Assembly: GCA_900552315.1 (NCBI GenBank)
Contig: URZM01000043.1
Span: 1-14,145 of the forward strand
Source of the DNA: an uncultured Bacteroidales bacterium
GTDB taxonomy: Bacteria; Bacteroidota; Bacteroidia; Bacteroidales; Muribaculaceae
Length of the DNA: 14,145 nt
Direction of reading: 5' to 3'
This document shows positions 1 through 6,979 of this stretch, piece after piece. The first letter of the stretch is position 1. Every line of letters begins with the position of its first letter. The notes beneath the pieces are model-generated. The model had not been told where the DNA came from. It worked only from the letters and a program-made list of their open reading frames with translations, and did not search any database. Made by a program: the position numbers and the translations under genes.

Positions 1-36
1 CATACAAGCCATAAAGAATGAAAGTATCTTATTCAT
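1..36 (-). CDS. 5' end of an unidentified exported protein (partial, runs off the window)
   Basis: The minus strand opens an ATG at 36 that stays open to the window edge and reads MNKILSFFMACM. A charged start followed by a hydrophobic run is what the beginning of a signal peptide or lipoprotein leader looks like. A -7-type promoter box lies just upstream. Only 12 codons are visible, so neither the family nor export is proven. It sits 20 bases after the aguB stop and could be co-transcribed with it. Confidence 0.4.
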   Translation of the reverse strand, partial: MNKILSFFMACM

Positions 37-51
37 TGGCATTTGAATACG

Positions 52-59
52 CAAAGTTA
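52..59 (-). promoter_or_regulatory. Bacteroidota -7 promoter element (TAACTTTG) for the partial gene at 36
   Basis: TAACTTTG on the minus strand matches the TAnnTTTG consensus and is correctly placed for the ATG at 36. It overlaps the aguB stop codon. No TTTG is found at the usual 19 to 21 bases upstream, so only half of the promoter is recognisable. Confidence 0.4.
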
Positions 60-965
60 TAGTGTAGGTTCATCACAGAAGCGTTTCAAAATCGGAGCGT
101 AAGCATCGATACGACGGTCTCTGAGGAACGGCCACCAACGCCGCACCTGCTCGCTGCGTCGCAGGTCAATCTCCACTACTGCCAGACACTCACTGTCATC
201 AGGCAGTTCGCACAAGAACTCGCCTTGGGGACCGGCCACAAAACTGTTGCCCCAGAACGTGATTCCATTCGTCGCTCCCGACGGGTCCGGCTCATATCCC
301 ACACGATTTACCGACACTACCGGCAAACCGTTGGCAACGGCATGTCCACGCTGCACGGTTACCCACGCCTCCTGCTGGCGCGCTTTCTCATCCGGGGTAT
401 CGGTAGACTCCCAACCTATGGCGGTGGGATAAATCAACATGTCGGCGCCGCTCAGAGCCATTATTCTCGCCGCCTCCGGATACCATTGGTCCCAGCACAC
501 GCACACCCCCAAGGTGCCGACAGAGGTCTTCACAGGCCTGAAGCCCAAATCACCGGGGGTGAAATAGAATTTCTCATAATATGCAGGGTCATCAGGAATG
601 TGCATCTTCCTGTAAATACCTGCGATAGAACCGTCACTCTCAAGTATTACAGCGGTGTTGTGGTACAGACCCGGCGCACGTTTCTCAAAGAAAGAGGTTA
701 CAAGCACCACTCCATACTCGGCGGCGGCGGCGGCATACCGCGCTACAATCTCCGAATCAGTCCCTATGCCGTGGGCCAACTCGAAAGTATCCACATTCTC
801 TGTCTGACAAAAATACGGGCCGTCATGCAGTTCAGACAGCACGACAAGTTTCACGCCCTGCTCCGCAAGTGACGCTATGGCGTCAAGGTTCTTAGCGCGG
901 TTTGCCTCAATGTCAGAACCATAGCTCTGTTGGGCTATACCGACTTTCAATATTCCATCTCTCAT
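57..965 (-). CDS. aguB: N-carbamoylputrescine amidase
   Basis: This is a 302-residue carbon-nitrogen hydrolase of the nitrilase superfamily. It hydrolyses N-carbamoylputrescine to putrescine, CO2 and ammonia, the last step of the agmatine route to putrescine, in the cytoplasm. The catalytic triad is visible: Glu45 in SELHDGPYF, Lys120 in YRKMHIPDD and Cys157 in CVCWDQWYPEAAR. Length and the tryptophan-rich C-terminus (RRWWPFLRDRR) fit the AguB group rather than a generic amidase. The start is only four bases downstream of the agmatine deiminase stop, so the two are one operon and their functions support each other. Nothing is missing or broken. A different omega-amidase specificity is possible in principle but unlikely beside aguA. 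Confidence 0.93.
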   Translation of the reverse strand: MRDGILKVGIAQQSYGSDIEANRAKNLDAIASLAEQGVKLVVLSELHDGPYFCQTENVDTFELAHGIGTDSEIVARYAAAAAEYGVVLVTSFFEKRAPGLYHNTAVILESDGSIAGIYRKMHIPDDPAYYEKFYFTPGDLGFRPVKTSVGTLGVCVCWDQWYPEAARIMALSGADMLIYPTAIGWESTDTPDEKARQQEAWVTVQRGHAVANGLPVVSVNRVGYEPDPSGATNGITFWGNSFVAGPQGEFLCELPDDSECLAVVEIDLRRSEQVRRWWPFLRDRRIDAYAPILKRFCDEPTL

Positions 966-969
966 AATC

Positions 970-2004
970 TCAAATGTTTAACTGCATGGTGGCACAATGG
1001 AGCGAACCATGCTGACGGATAAGCGCCCTACAGTCCACCGGCTCTATGCTGCGGTCCGGATACGCCACCTGAATCAGCTTGCACGCCAGGTCGTCGAGCC
1101 TCGGCTGGTTGTAGACAGGAACAAGCACTGCATGGTCTGTAACCAGATAATTCGCATAGGTGGCAGGCAACCTGTGCCCGTCTTCTGGGTCATGTATCGC
1201 CTCAGGCAATGGCAGCTCTATGAGATTGAACGGCAAGCCGCCCGAGGTGCGCAAGGACATCAACTGAGATTTCATGCGCTCCAATTCCATGAAATGTTCG
1301 TCTTGCTCATCCGTGCAGCCCACATACAAAATCGTGTCGGACGGGCACATGCGGGCCAAAGTGTCAATGTGGCTGTCAGTATCATCGCCATCCAAAACTC
1401 CAAAATCGAGCCACAGGAACCTGTTGATACCCAACGTTTCCGACAGCACCTTTTCAACCTCTGCTTTATTCAATCCGCCGTTGCGGTTAGGGGAACACAG
1501 ACAACGGGCAGTGGTGAGCAACGTGCCCTCTCCGTCCGTCTCCACCGAGCCTCCTTCAAGCACATACCCCAGACAGTTGCGGTAGCCGTTTGCGGGATAA
1601 CCGGAAGAGCCTGGTCCAAACAACCTGTTCACGACCAGGTTGTCTTTGTCCGCAGCGAATTTCAATCCCCAGCCGTTGAAGCCGAAATCAGCGAGACGCA
1701 ACTCGCCCGACTTGGCGCTTCTGAGGGTAAGAGGACCGTAATCGCGTATCCAGGTATCATTATACTCAGCCTCCACAATAGCTATGGACTCGATTAAATC
1801 ATGGGGCAATACACGGGATGCATACGAGACAGAGGGGACAAGCAGGCACGGATTCGAGTCATGCTTCACCAGTGCCCGCAGAATATCTACATAACACGCA
1901 TGCACAGACGGGAGCATGTATGCCCAGTCTGTGCCCCCGTGAGGCAATGCGAGCATCACACCCTTCTGCCTCTCCCACTCAGCGGCAAGTCTGAAATCAC
2001 TCAT
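970..2004 (-). CDS. aguA: Agmatine deiminase
   Basis: Agmatine deiminase (agmatine iminohydrolase) of the peptidyl-arginine-deiminase fold converts agmatine to N-carbamoylputrescine plus ammonia. Signature stretches are present: NDTWIRDYGP (substrate loop), EGGSVETDGEGTLLTT, DTDSHIDTLARM, and the C-terminal catalytic cysteine in GSLHCATMQ (about residue 337 of 344). The frame stays open upstream to 2142, but that extension overlaps the preceding gene and is unlike the family. I chose the ATG at 2004, which precedes SDFRLAAEWERQKGV, the normal family start, and gives the usual length. ATGs at 2010 and 2016 are alternatives. The chosen ATG overlaps the upstream stop within ATGAGTGA, suggesting translational coupling. 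The gene is followed directly by aguB. Confidence 0.93.
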   Translation of the reverse strand: MSDFRLAAEWERQKGVMLALPHGGTDWAYMLPSVHACYVDILRALVKHDSNPCLLVPSVSYASRVLPHDLIESIAIVEAEYNDTWIRDYGPLTLRSAKSGELRLADFGFNGWGLKFAADKDNLVVNRLFGPGSSGYPANGYRNCLGYVLEGGSVETDGEGTLLTTARCLCSPNRNGGLNKAEVEKVLSETLGINRFLWLDFGVLDGDDTDSHIDTLARMCPSDTILYVGCTDEQDEHFMELERMKSQLMSLRTSGGLPFNLIELPLPEAIHDPEDGHRLPATYANYLVTDHAVLVPVYNQPRLDDLACKLIQVAYPDRSIEPVDCRALIRQHGSLHCATMQLNI

Positions 2005-2233
2005 AGTCATCGTCATTAAGCGCGTCCCAAAGCGTCTCCTCCTCGTCAAACCGCATTTCACAGTACTCCACGAAGCCGAGTTTCTCGGTAGTGTCTTCCT
2101 CAGCGCACCATTCCTTGTAGGAGGCGCGCAGTTCAGGGTCATCGCACAGCAGGCATTTGAACTCGCTCTCAGCCATGTCTATGGAACGTGCGCGACTCAG
2201 CACATCCTCGAATATCTTTATAATATCCACCAT
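1997..2233 (-). CDS. Small acidic protein, unknown function, first gene of the agu operon
   Basis: The 78-residue product is strongly acidic, with a C-terminus ending in NDDDYE and a central EEDTTEKLGF stretch. I do not recognise a family. It has no signal peptide or membrane segment, so a small cytoplasmic protein is likely. Two cysteines in KCLLCDD form a CxxC-like pair, but no second pair is present to complete a zinc site. The reason to accept it is context: a good promoter lies about 30 bases upstream, and its stop overlaps the agmatine deiminase start by eight bases (ATGAGTGA). An internal ATG at 2176 would give a shorter product. Whether it acts in polyamine metabolism cannot be told from sequence. 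Confidence 0.65.
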   Translation of the reverse strand: MVDIIKIFEDVLSRARSIDMAESEFKCLLCDDPELRASYKEWCAEEDTTEKLGFVEYCEMRFDEEETLWDALNDDDYE

Positions 2234-2263
2234 CGGTAATCACATCATATTCAAAAAACGCCC

Positions 2264-2294
2264 CAAAGATAATACATTTTCCCGAGATATTAAA
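2264..2294 (-). promoter_or_regulatory. Promoter of the agu operon
   Basis: On the minus strand TATCTTTG (2271 to 2264) matches the Bacteroidota -7 element TAnnTTTG. TTTA (2294 to 2291) stands in for the -33 TTTG, one mismatch, with a 19-base spacer. Transcription would start near 2258, about 25 bases before the 78-residue gene's ATG. Confidence 0.6.
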
Positions 2295-2645
2295 ACGCTT
2301 GGGAAGAAACTGAATTTAGAAACCCTGAAAGCGCGTTTCTTCAAAGAGTTTTCGCAACTTTGCATTTGCTCTTGGTCTCTACAAGAGATGTCTGCAAGAC
2401 AACCATAAAACGCGCGAGTATGCCGATGCCCCCTGGAGTAGATGGATGTGACCAATCGGGACTCTCGGACCGGATCTCAGGAAGCGTGGTCAAAAATATC
2501 GACAAGGTGGTTTACCGCTACCCCTCCAAAAATCAAGAAAACAGACAGCAACAAAGACACTCCGCAAATTTTGTGTAAATTTGCGTTATCAAAATAAAAA
2601 CAGTGACTCTCTTTGTCGTTTAATACTTTGGGATGTCAAAATAAT
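2295..2645. other. Intergenic stretch without a recognisable gene
   Basis: Roughly 350 bases lie between the agu promoter and the terminator of the outer-membrane-protein gene. Short frames exist on both strands, but none has a recognisable motif, a good start context or membrane/signal features. Two plus-strand -7-like boxes are present: CAACTTTG at 2355 to 2362 (one mismatch) and TAAATTTG at 2576 to 2583 (perfect). Neither has a -33 TTTG at the right distance. Local inverted repeats occur (TGACCA and TGGTCA about 2449 to 2491; GTCTGCAAGAC near 2389). A small untranslated RNA is possible but not shown. Confidence 0.5.
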
Positions 2646-2680
2646 CCGGGGATGCGCAGCGAAGGCATGCGCATCCCCGG
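2646..2680 (-). terminator. Rho-independent terminator after the outer-membrane-protein gene
   Basis: The arms CCGGGGATGCGC (2646 to 2657) and GCGCATCCCCGG (2669 to 2680) are perfectly complementary over 12 bp with an 11-base loop. Reading leftwards on the minus strand, the stem is followed by ATTATTTTGA, a modest U-rich tail. On the plus strand no U-tract follows. It lies about 40 bases past the stop at 2721, so it ends that transcript. Confidence 0.75.
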
Positions 2681-2720
2681 AGGAGAAACTGTGGTTTATA
2701 GTCCGCAATCGCTAAAGCGA

Positions 2721-3182
2721 TCAGAAACTGTATCCTAATTTCATGTTAAATGTACTGGTTGTGCCGGCGTTCTCCGGAGTCCAACAATGGCCGAGATAGC
2801 CGATGCCGAAATGCCATTTGTCAAATTTGAGGCCAACCATAGGATTGACAAGCACAGCACCCCAAGAGGTATCCTCCGTATTGATCTCGTAACCTACGTC
2901 GAAACTGAAAAATGGATTGAGAGAGCCGAGACGTCCCTCAAGCTGTCCACGCACAAAGATAGGGATAAGCGGGCTGGTTTCGAAATTCCAGCGCTCGGTA
3001 ATGCCGAGACCCGCACCGAGGCGAATGTTGGGATGCACTTTGCCGGTGATGCCGCCCTGAACGTTGAAAGCAGTAAAACCACTCCCCGCCTGAATGGGTT
3101 GAAACTCCAGAAAGGGCTCGATGGCCTTGGCACTGACGAAGCTGCAGATAGCCAAAGCAAGCGGAAGAAAAAACTTTTTCAT
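2721..3182 (-). CDS. Small secreted beta-barrel-like outer membrane protein
   Basis: A 153-residue protein with a clear signal peptide: MKK, then a hydrophobic run, then FVSAKA with likely cleavage near residue 20. The mature part alternates polar and hydrophobic residues and is rich in Gly, Phe and Tyr. Repeated beta-strand-like stretches appear (GKVHPNIRLGAGLGI, PFFSFDVGYEINTE, WHFGIGYLGHCW). The chain ends MKLGYSF with a C-terminal aromatic, the usual signal for outer-membrane barrel assembly. Length suits a small eight-strand barrel of the OmpW/OmpA type, but I cannot name the family. It is monocistronic, with its own strong promoter and terminator. A ligand or role cannot be inferred. 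Confidence 0.8.
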   Translation of the reverse strand: MKKFFLPLALAICSFVSAKAIEPFLEFQPIQAGSGFTAFNVQGGITGKVHPNIRLGAGLGITERWNFETSPLIPIFVRGQLEGRLGSLNPFFSFDVGYEINTEDTSWGAVLVNPMVGLKFDKWHFGIGYLGHCWTPENAGTTSTFNMKLGYSF

Positions 3183-3194
3183 AAAGCATTATAG

Positions 3195-3241
3195 GAGGTT
3201 CTATCAGTTATTAGCAGGTAAGCGAATGTCAGCAGAACCTC
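3195..3241 (-). repeat. Inverted repeat in the 5' leader of the outer-membrane-protein mRNA
   Basis: GAGGTTCT (3195 to 3202) and AGAACCTC (3234 to 3241) are perfectly complementary over 8 bp with a 31-base loop. In the minus-strand transcript this stem ends about 12 bases before the ATG at 3182, so it could shape translation initiation. It may equally be a chance pairing in a leader of about 85 bases. Confidence 0.4.
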
Positions 3242-3272
3242 ATTGACTGTCACCCGCACCCATTTTCACACA

Positions 3273-3304
3273 CAAAGATAAGACTTTTTGTCCAACCACA
3301 CAAA
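3273..3304 (-). promoter_or_regulatory. Strong Bacteroidota promoter for the outer membrane protein gene
   Basis: On the minus strand TTTG (3304 to 3301) and TATCTTTG (3280 to 3273) are separated by exactly 20 bases. This matches both halves of the Bacteroidota sigma-ABfr consensus (-33 TTTG, -7 TAnnTTTG). It is the best promoter in the window. Transcription should begin near 3267, giving a leader of about 85 bases. Confidence 0.8.
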
Positions 3305-3476
3305 TTTTTTACATTTTTGCAGGATTATTTTCATGGTTCATCAACGGGGTTGGCTGAATCACAGACGAACTCCTATAAGACAGTGGCGGCAAAGCGTTCA
3401 GAGGGAACAGTGTGTGTTCCACCTCATTTTTGAGACTTTCACAGCGCCGACATGCGCCCGATTCGGATTTTTTCAG

Positions 3477-3484
3477 TAACTTTG
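3477..3484 (+). promoter_or_regulatory. -7 promoter element upstream of the DUF1599 gene
   Basis: TAACTTTG matches TAnnTTTG and lies 17 bases before the ATG at 3502, so the mRNA leader would be only about ten bases long. It also supports 3502 rather than the further-upstream ATG at 3412 as the true start, because that would place the promoter inside the gene. No clear -33 TTTG is present. Confidence 0.6.
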
Positions 3485-3501
3485 CGAATAAAAAGACACT
3501 C

Positions 3502-4047
3502 ATGAGTCAAGACCATAACACCCAACTCGAGTTCGGGAAAATACATGACCGATGCCTTGACGTTTTCGTCAAGAAAATGTCTGACTATGGCACGTCATGG
3601 AGGCTGATGCGCCTTCCGAGCCTCACAGACCAGATTTATATCAAGGCATGCCGTGTGCGTTCCATCGAAGAGAAGCATGAACACAAGATTGCCGAGGGTA
3701 TCGCCCCGGAGTTCATAGGAATGGTCAACTATGGCATAATCGCGTTGATACAAAGCAAGCTGGGGCCGGGAGAGGACATCCAGCCCGAAGAGGCCATACG
3801 GCTATACGATGAGATGTTCGAGACATCTACGTCCCTGATGTGTGACAAGAACCATGACTATGACGAGGCTTGGCGCCAGATGCGGGTAAGCAGCTTCACA
3901 GACATAATACTGACCAAGCTCCGCCGCATAAAACAGATTGAGGACCACCAGGGCAAGACCCTTGTGTCAGAGGGAGTGGAATCAGGATATATGGATATTG
4001 TCAACTACTCCATATTCGCACTCATAAAGTTAGGCTATGCACAGTGA
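3502..4047 (+). CDS. DUF1599 protein (nucleotide modification associated domain 1), duplicated
   Basis: The 181-residue product is an internal duplication. Residues 25 to 82 (KKMSDYGTSWRLMRLPSLTD, later VNYGIIALI) align with 115 to 175 (DKNHDYDEAWRQMRVSSFTD, later VNYSIFALI). Each half has a DYG/DYD-xxW-xxMR-xxS-xTD core and ends with a VNY-x-I-xALI helix. This is how I recognise DUF1599. The domain is predicted to be all-alpha and has been linked by comparative genomics to nucleotide modification; its chemistry is unproven. In Bacteroidales it usually sits next to a DoxX-family membrane protein, as here, where its stop overlaps the next gene by 11 bases. The start is set by family fit and by the promoter at 3477. 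Soluble and cytoplasmic. Confidence 0.85.
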   Translation: MSQDHNTQLEFGKIHDRCLDVFVKKMSDYGTSWRLMRLPSLTDQIYIKACRVRSIEEKHEHKIAEGIAPEFIGMVNYGIIALIQSKLGPGEDIQPEEAIRLYDEMFETSTSLMCDKNHDYDEAWRQMRVSSFTDIILTKLRRIKQIEDHQGKTLVSEGVESGYMDIVNYSIFALIKLGYAQ

Positions 4048-6670
4048 TTCCACAGGCGATAAGCACGACATGCAACCGGACAAGGTAGCATCGGAGCTCT
4101 TGACATCATCCGCCCCCGAGAACGAGGGTGTGGCAGAAGAGACCCTGCAGCCGGAAGGCACACTTGGCTCCGGTCCCGGGAAAGACAATGATTCACGCAG
4201 CCAACGCGCCAAACTCTTTTCACGGCTCATACCTGTACTGACCTGGCTTTTCAGAATTGGCGTAGGAAGTACGTTCATCCTATCCGGTGTGGTCAAGGCT
4301 ATTGACCCTTGGGGCACGGTCTATAAACTGCATGACTATATCATGGCGCTTCCCGACGGATGGCTGTCATGGGCCATGCCGTTGTTGACACCGGGAGCTT
4401 TCATCCTGTTCAGCCTTGAGTTGTTGATAGGCGTGGCTCTCGTCATGGGCTGCTATCGGCGGATAGGGACCATCGGGGCGCTCATGATGATGGCTGTGAT
4501 GTTGCCCCTGACCCTGTGGATAGCGCTAAAGAATCCAGTGGCCGACTGCGGATGCTTCGGAGATGCCTGGATACTGACCAACTGGCAGACATTCTGGAAA
4601 AACGTTGTCTTGGCAATCATGTCGGTCTGGCTCGTGATTTTCAACAAACGAGCCAGGTGCCTGATTCTTCCGCCCTTGCAATGGTTCATGTTTGTCGGCA
4701 CATCGGCCTTCTCGGTGATAATCGGTTTCATCGGCTATTCGATACAACCCATGGTCGATTTCCGTCCATATCCTGTAGGCGGCCCGCTCATCGATATGGA
4801 TTCCGAGGGAACAGGACAGCAAGACGAGGAGATGCTGGCCGTATGGAGCGACGGGGAGCGGACAATAACTGTCCCTGCCGACAGCATCCCTGAAGGGGAT
4901 CAATGGGAATTTGTAGACCGTGTCGTCTCCTCACAAGAAAGCGCATCTTCCGAAAACCGGGAAAAGGCCATGCGTGGTCTCGCGATATTCGACGGCCCGG
5001 AAGACATAACGGAAGACATCATTTCAACCCAAGGTGAGGAGATAGTGGTGTTCATGACCGGCTTGCCTGAGTTGAGTTCCGGAAATTTCTACAAGCTCAA
5101 TTCGCTCTACACCTACTGCATGCAGCACGAAATCTCCATGATAGCCGTGGCCGCAGCCACTCCGCTCCAGATTCAGGACTATATAAGCCATTCACTGGCT
5201 GAATATCCTATATATACCGCCGAAGACACGTCTATCAAAGAGGTGGCGCGCGGCAACCCTGCGGTGGTTTATCTCAAGGATGGCAAAATAGTGTGGAAAA
5301 ACTCGTTGTCAGCCATCCCGACCTATGATTTCATGGAGTCTGCTCCAGACAAACCGGGCGCCATGGCCGCATACGCGCCCTTTGCCGACAAACAGTTCTT
5401 CAAGACTCTCTGTCTCATCTTCATAAGCTTCATGGCCCTGCTTGCCATACTCAGCCATATTCCAAAGGTAATCAGTTTCACGGCCAGGAAAATACGCAAA
5501 TCCCGCTGGGTGAAAGACGGCGCTGTAGTCAAGGCCATGCTTCCCCTCGTCCTTGCGATGCCTATGGCAACATCATGTGGAAAAGATGAGCCTGACACGC
5601 CATGTGAGGAGCCTATGGAGCGCACTATCTTGATATACATGGTCGCCACAAATTCCTTGTCGCACGACGCTACTGCGGACATCCAAGAAATCTTGTCCGG
5701 CTACGAGTCCCTGAGCCATCCGACGGCTGACATACTGATTTATAAGGCTACCCCGGGGAACGATGCTCCCCAGCTCCTGAGAGTCACGAAAGACGCCAAA
5801 GGAATGGCCTCATTAGTAACGCTAAGGTCTTATTCCACCTCAGGCTCCTCACTTTCCAAGGCCAGGATACGCCAAGTGATCTCCGACATGCTGGTCCTCT
5901 CACCGTCGCCGGACTACGGGCTTATACTCTGGAGCCATGCCACCGGGTGGCTGCCAACGGGCACACCTGCGGGTGCCCCTCCCATACAGCACGCTTTCGG
6001 AGACGATTTCGGCAAATCAATTTCAATCACTGACTTGGCCGAGGCGCTTCCAAAAAGAACGTTCAGCTTTATCTGGATGGATTGCTGCCTCATGGGCGGA
6101 GTCGAAGTGGCCTACCAGCTGCGAGACCATTGTGACACATACATATCTTATCCCACCGAAATCCTGGCGGGAGGAGCGCCATACGACAAGGTGGTCCCGT
6201 TTCTCGCCGGAGACAATTTCTCTTTGCACGATGCTGTACAGGCCACTTTCAACCACTACGCCTACAACTCTGACTTGCGCTATCGCAGCTGCACCGTCAG
6301 CATAACGGATACGAGATGTCTGGAGCAAGTGGCGCAAGCAGCCCGCATCATCACTCACACCGGAGACCCGTATGTGTCATCTGCGGGGATACAGACCTAC
6401 GGTTCACTGCAAGGCGCCTCCTTTTATGACTTCACACAATCGTACACCGCCATGTCCGGTGCAAACGAGGCTATTGCCGAAGAGCTGAAGACAGCAATGT
6501 CGAAAGCAGTCACACTGAAACTCGCCACGCCTCGTTTTCTCGGAATCACAATAGACCCGGCCCATTTCTCCGGCCTGTCGTGCCATCTGCTCTCTGCAGA
6601 CGTCAAGGACTCTTTCGAAGACTACTACAAGACTCTTGACTGGTACAGGGATGTGTATGGCTATGAATGA
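4037..6670 (+). CDS. DoxX membrane domain and thioredoxin-like domain fused to a clostripain-type (C11) protease
   Basis: One uninterrupted 877-residue frame holds two proteins that are normally separate. Residues 1 to 62 are a polar, probably disordered extension. Residues 63 to 235 are a DoxX/MauE-like domain with about five membrane segments and the DCGCFGD motif (Cys171, Cys173). Residues 330 to 425 resemble a thioredoxin-like fold without a CxxC, followed by a membrane segment (455 to 475). The basic RKIRKSRWVK stretch leads into a hydrophobic run ending MATSC (Cys514), which looks exactly like a lipoprotein signal. From residue 528 (ERTILIYMVATNSL) onward lies a C11 cysteine protease with His634 (LWSHATG) and Cys684 (DCCLMGG) as the expected dyad. 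The protease may instead be expressed separately from GTG at 5510 or ATG at 5537. It overlaps the DUF1599 gene by 11 bases. Confidence 0.8.
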   Translation: MHSDSTGDKHDMQPDKVASELLTSSAPENEGVAEETLQPEGTLGSGPGKDNDSRSQRAKLFSRLIPVLTWLFRIGVGSTFILSGVVKAIDPWGTVYKLHDYIMALPDGWLSWAMPLLTPGAFILFSLELLIGVALVMGCYRRIGTIGALMMMAVMLPLTLWIALKNPVADCGCFGDAWILTNWQTFWKNVVLAIMSVWLVIFNKRARCLILPPLQWFMFVGTSAFSVIIGFIGYSIQPMVDFRPYPVGGPLIDMDSEGTGQQDEEMLAVWSDGERTITVPADSIPEGDQWEFVDRVVSSQESASSENREKAMRGLAIFDGPEDITEDIISTQGEEIVVFMTGLPELSSGNFYKLNSLYTYCMQHEISMIAVAAATPLQIQDYISHSLAEYPIYTAEDTSIKEVARGNPAVVYLKDGKIVWKNSLSAIPTYDFMESAPDKPGAMAAYAPFADKQFFKTLCLIFISFMALLAILSHIPKVISFTARKIRKSRWVKDGAVVKAMLPLVLAMPMATSCGKDEPDTPCEEPMERTILIYMVATNSLSHDATADIQEILSGYESLSHPTADILIYKATPGNDAPQLLRVTKDAKGMASLVTLRSYSTSGSSLSKARIRQVISDMLVLSPSPDYGLILWSHATGWLPTGTPAGAPPIQHAFGDDFGKSISITDLAEALPKRTFSFIWMDCCLMGGVEVAYQLRDHCDTYISYPTEILAGGAPYDKVVPFLAGDNFSLHDAVQATFNHYAYNSDLRYRSCTVSITDTRCLEQVAQAARIITHTGDPYVSSAGIQTYGSLQGASFYDFTQSYTAMSGANEAIAEELKTAMSKAVTLKLATPRFLGITIDPAHFSGLSCHLLSADVKDSFEDYYKTLDWYRDVYGYE

Positions 6671-6727
6671 TGTGACGAAACTTGACTGAATCATAATTAC
6701 CACTATCAACATAAAATTTTCAGAACC

Positions 6728-6946
6728 ATGAAATTGACATGTCTTCTCGCACTGGGCACAGTCTTCGCCCCGTTGGCGTTGAACGCCGCCCAACCTAAGT
6801 ACGAGCCTACACCCGAGATTGTCGAGGCACGGGAGCAATTCCGAGACAAAGGTTTCGGCATCTTCATCCATTGGGGCATATATTCCATGCTTGGCAGCGG
6901 GGAATGGGTGCTGGTGGCACCACAAAAGACTGCTAATTCTCAATGA
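6728..6946 (+). pseudogene. Truncated alpha-L-fucosidase (GH29), 5' fragment only
   Basis: The frame begins with a signal peptide (MKLTCLLALGTVFAPLALNA) and continues with the start of a GH29 alpha-L-fucosidase: PTPEIVEAREQFRDKGFG, then IFIHWGIYSMLGSGEW. The FGxFxHWGIYS stretch is the hallmark of the family's N-terminal barrel. Similarity stops after about residue 62. The last ten residues (VAPQKTANSQ) are read from a terminator hairpin and end at a stop. GH29 enzymes are usually 430 residues or more, so catalytic residues are absent and the product cannot be active. I read this as a gene split by insertion of the mobile element whose end lies near 6914. The missing 3' part should be found beyond the element's other end. 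Confidence 0.85.
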
Positions 6947-6960
6947 GTTAGCGGTCTTTT
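6924..6960. terminator. Bidirectional terminator at the element end
   Basis: AAAAGACTGCTAATTC (6924 to 6939) pairs with GAGTTAGCGGTCTTTT (6945 to 6960) over 16 bp, with two G-U pairs and a 5-base loop. Both strands read into TTTT, so it can stop transcription entering from the fucosidase operon and leaving the element. It is immediately inside the junction, and its left arm encodes the junk tail of the truncated fucosidase. Confidence 0.8.
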
Positions 6961-6979
6961 ATTCATCTGTACCTCTCCG

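Noticed and set aside
225..872. A long plus-strand open frame opposite aguB
   Set aside because: The minus-strand frame encodes a full nitrilase-family enzyme with its catalytic triad; the plus-strand translation has no recognisable motif and is an antisense shadow.
997..1797. A long plus-strand open frame opposite aguA
   Set aside because: Agmatine deiminase motifs are on the minus strand; the opposing product is rich in Arg, Gln and His and resembles nothing.
2005..2142. N-terminal extension of agmatine deiminase to 2142
   Set aside because: It overlaps most of the 78-residue gene, is unlike the family, and the ATG at 2004 restores normal length and coupling.
2360..2578. A 72-codon plus-strand frame in the intergenic gap
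   Set aside because: No motif, no start context, and no neighbour to support it; composition is random-like.
6404..6943. A 179-codon minus-strand frame across the clostripain end and fucosidase start
   Set aside because: It is antisense to two recognisable plus-strand proteins and crosses the insertion junction, so it cannot be an ancestral gene.
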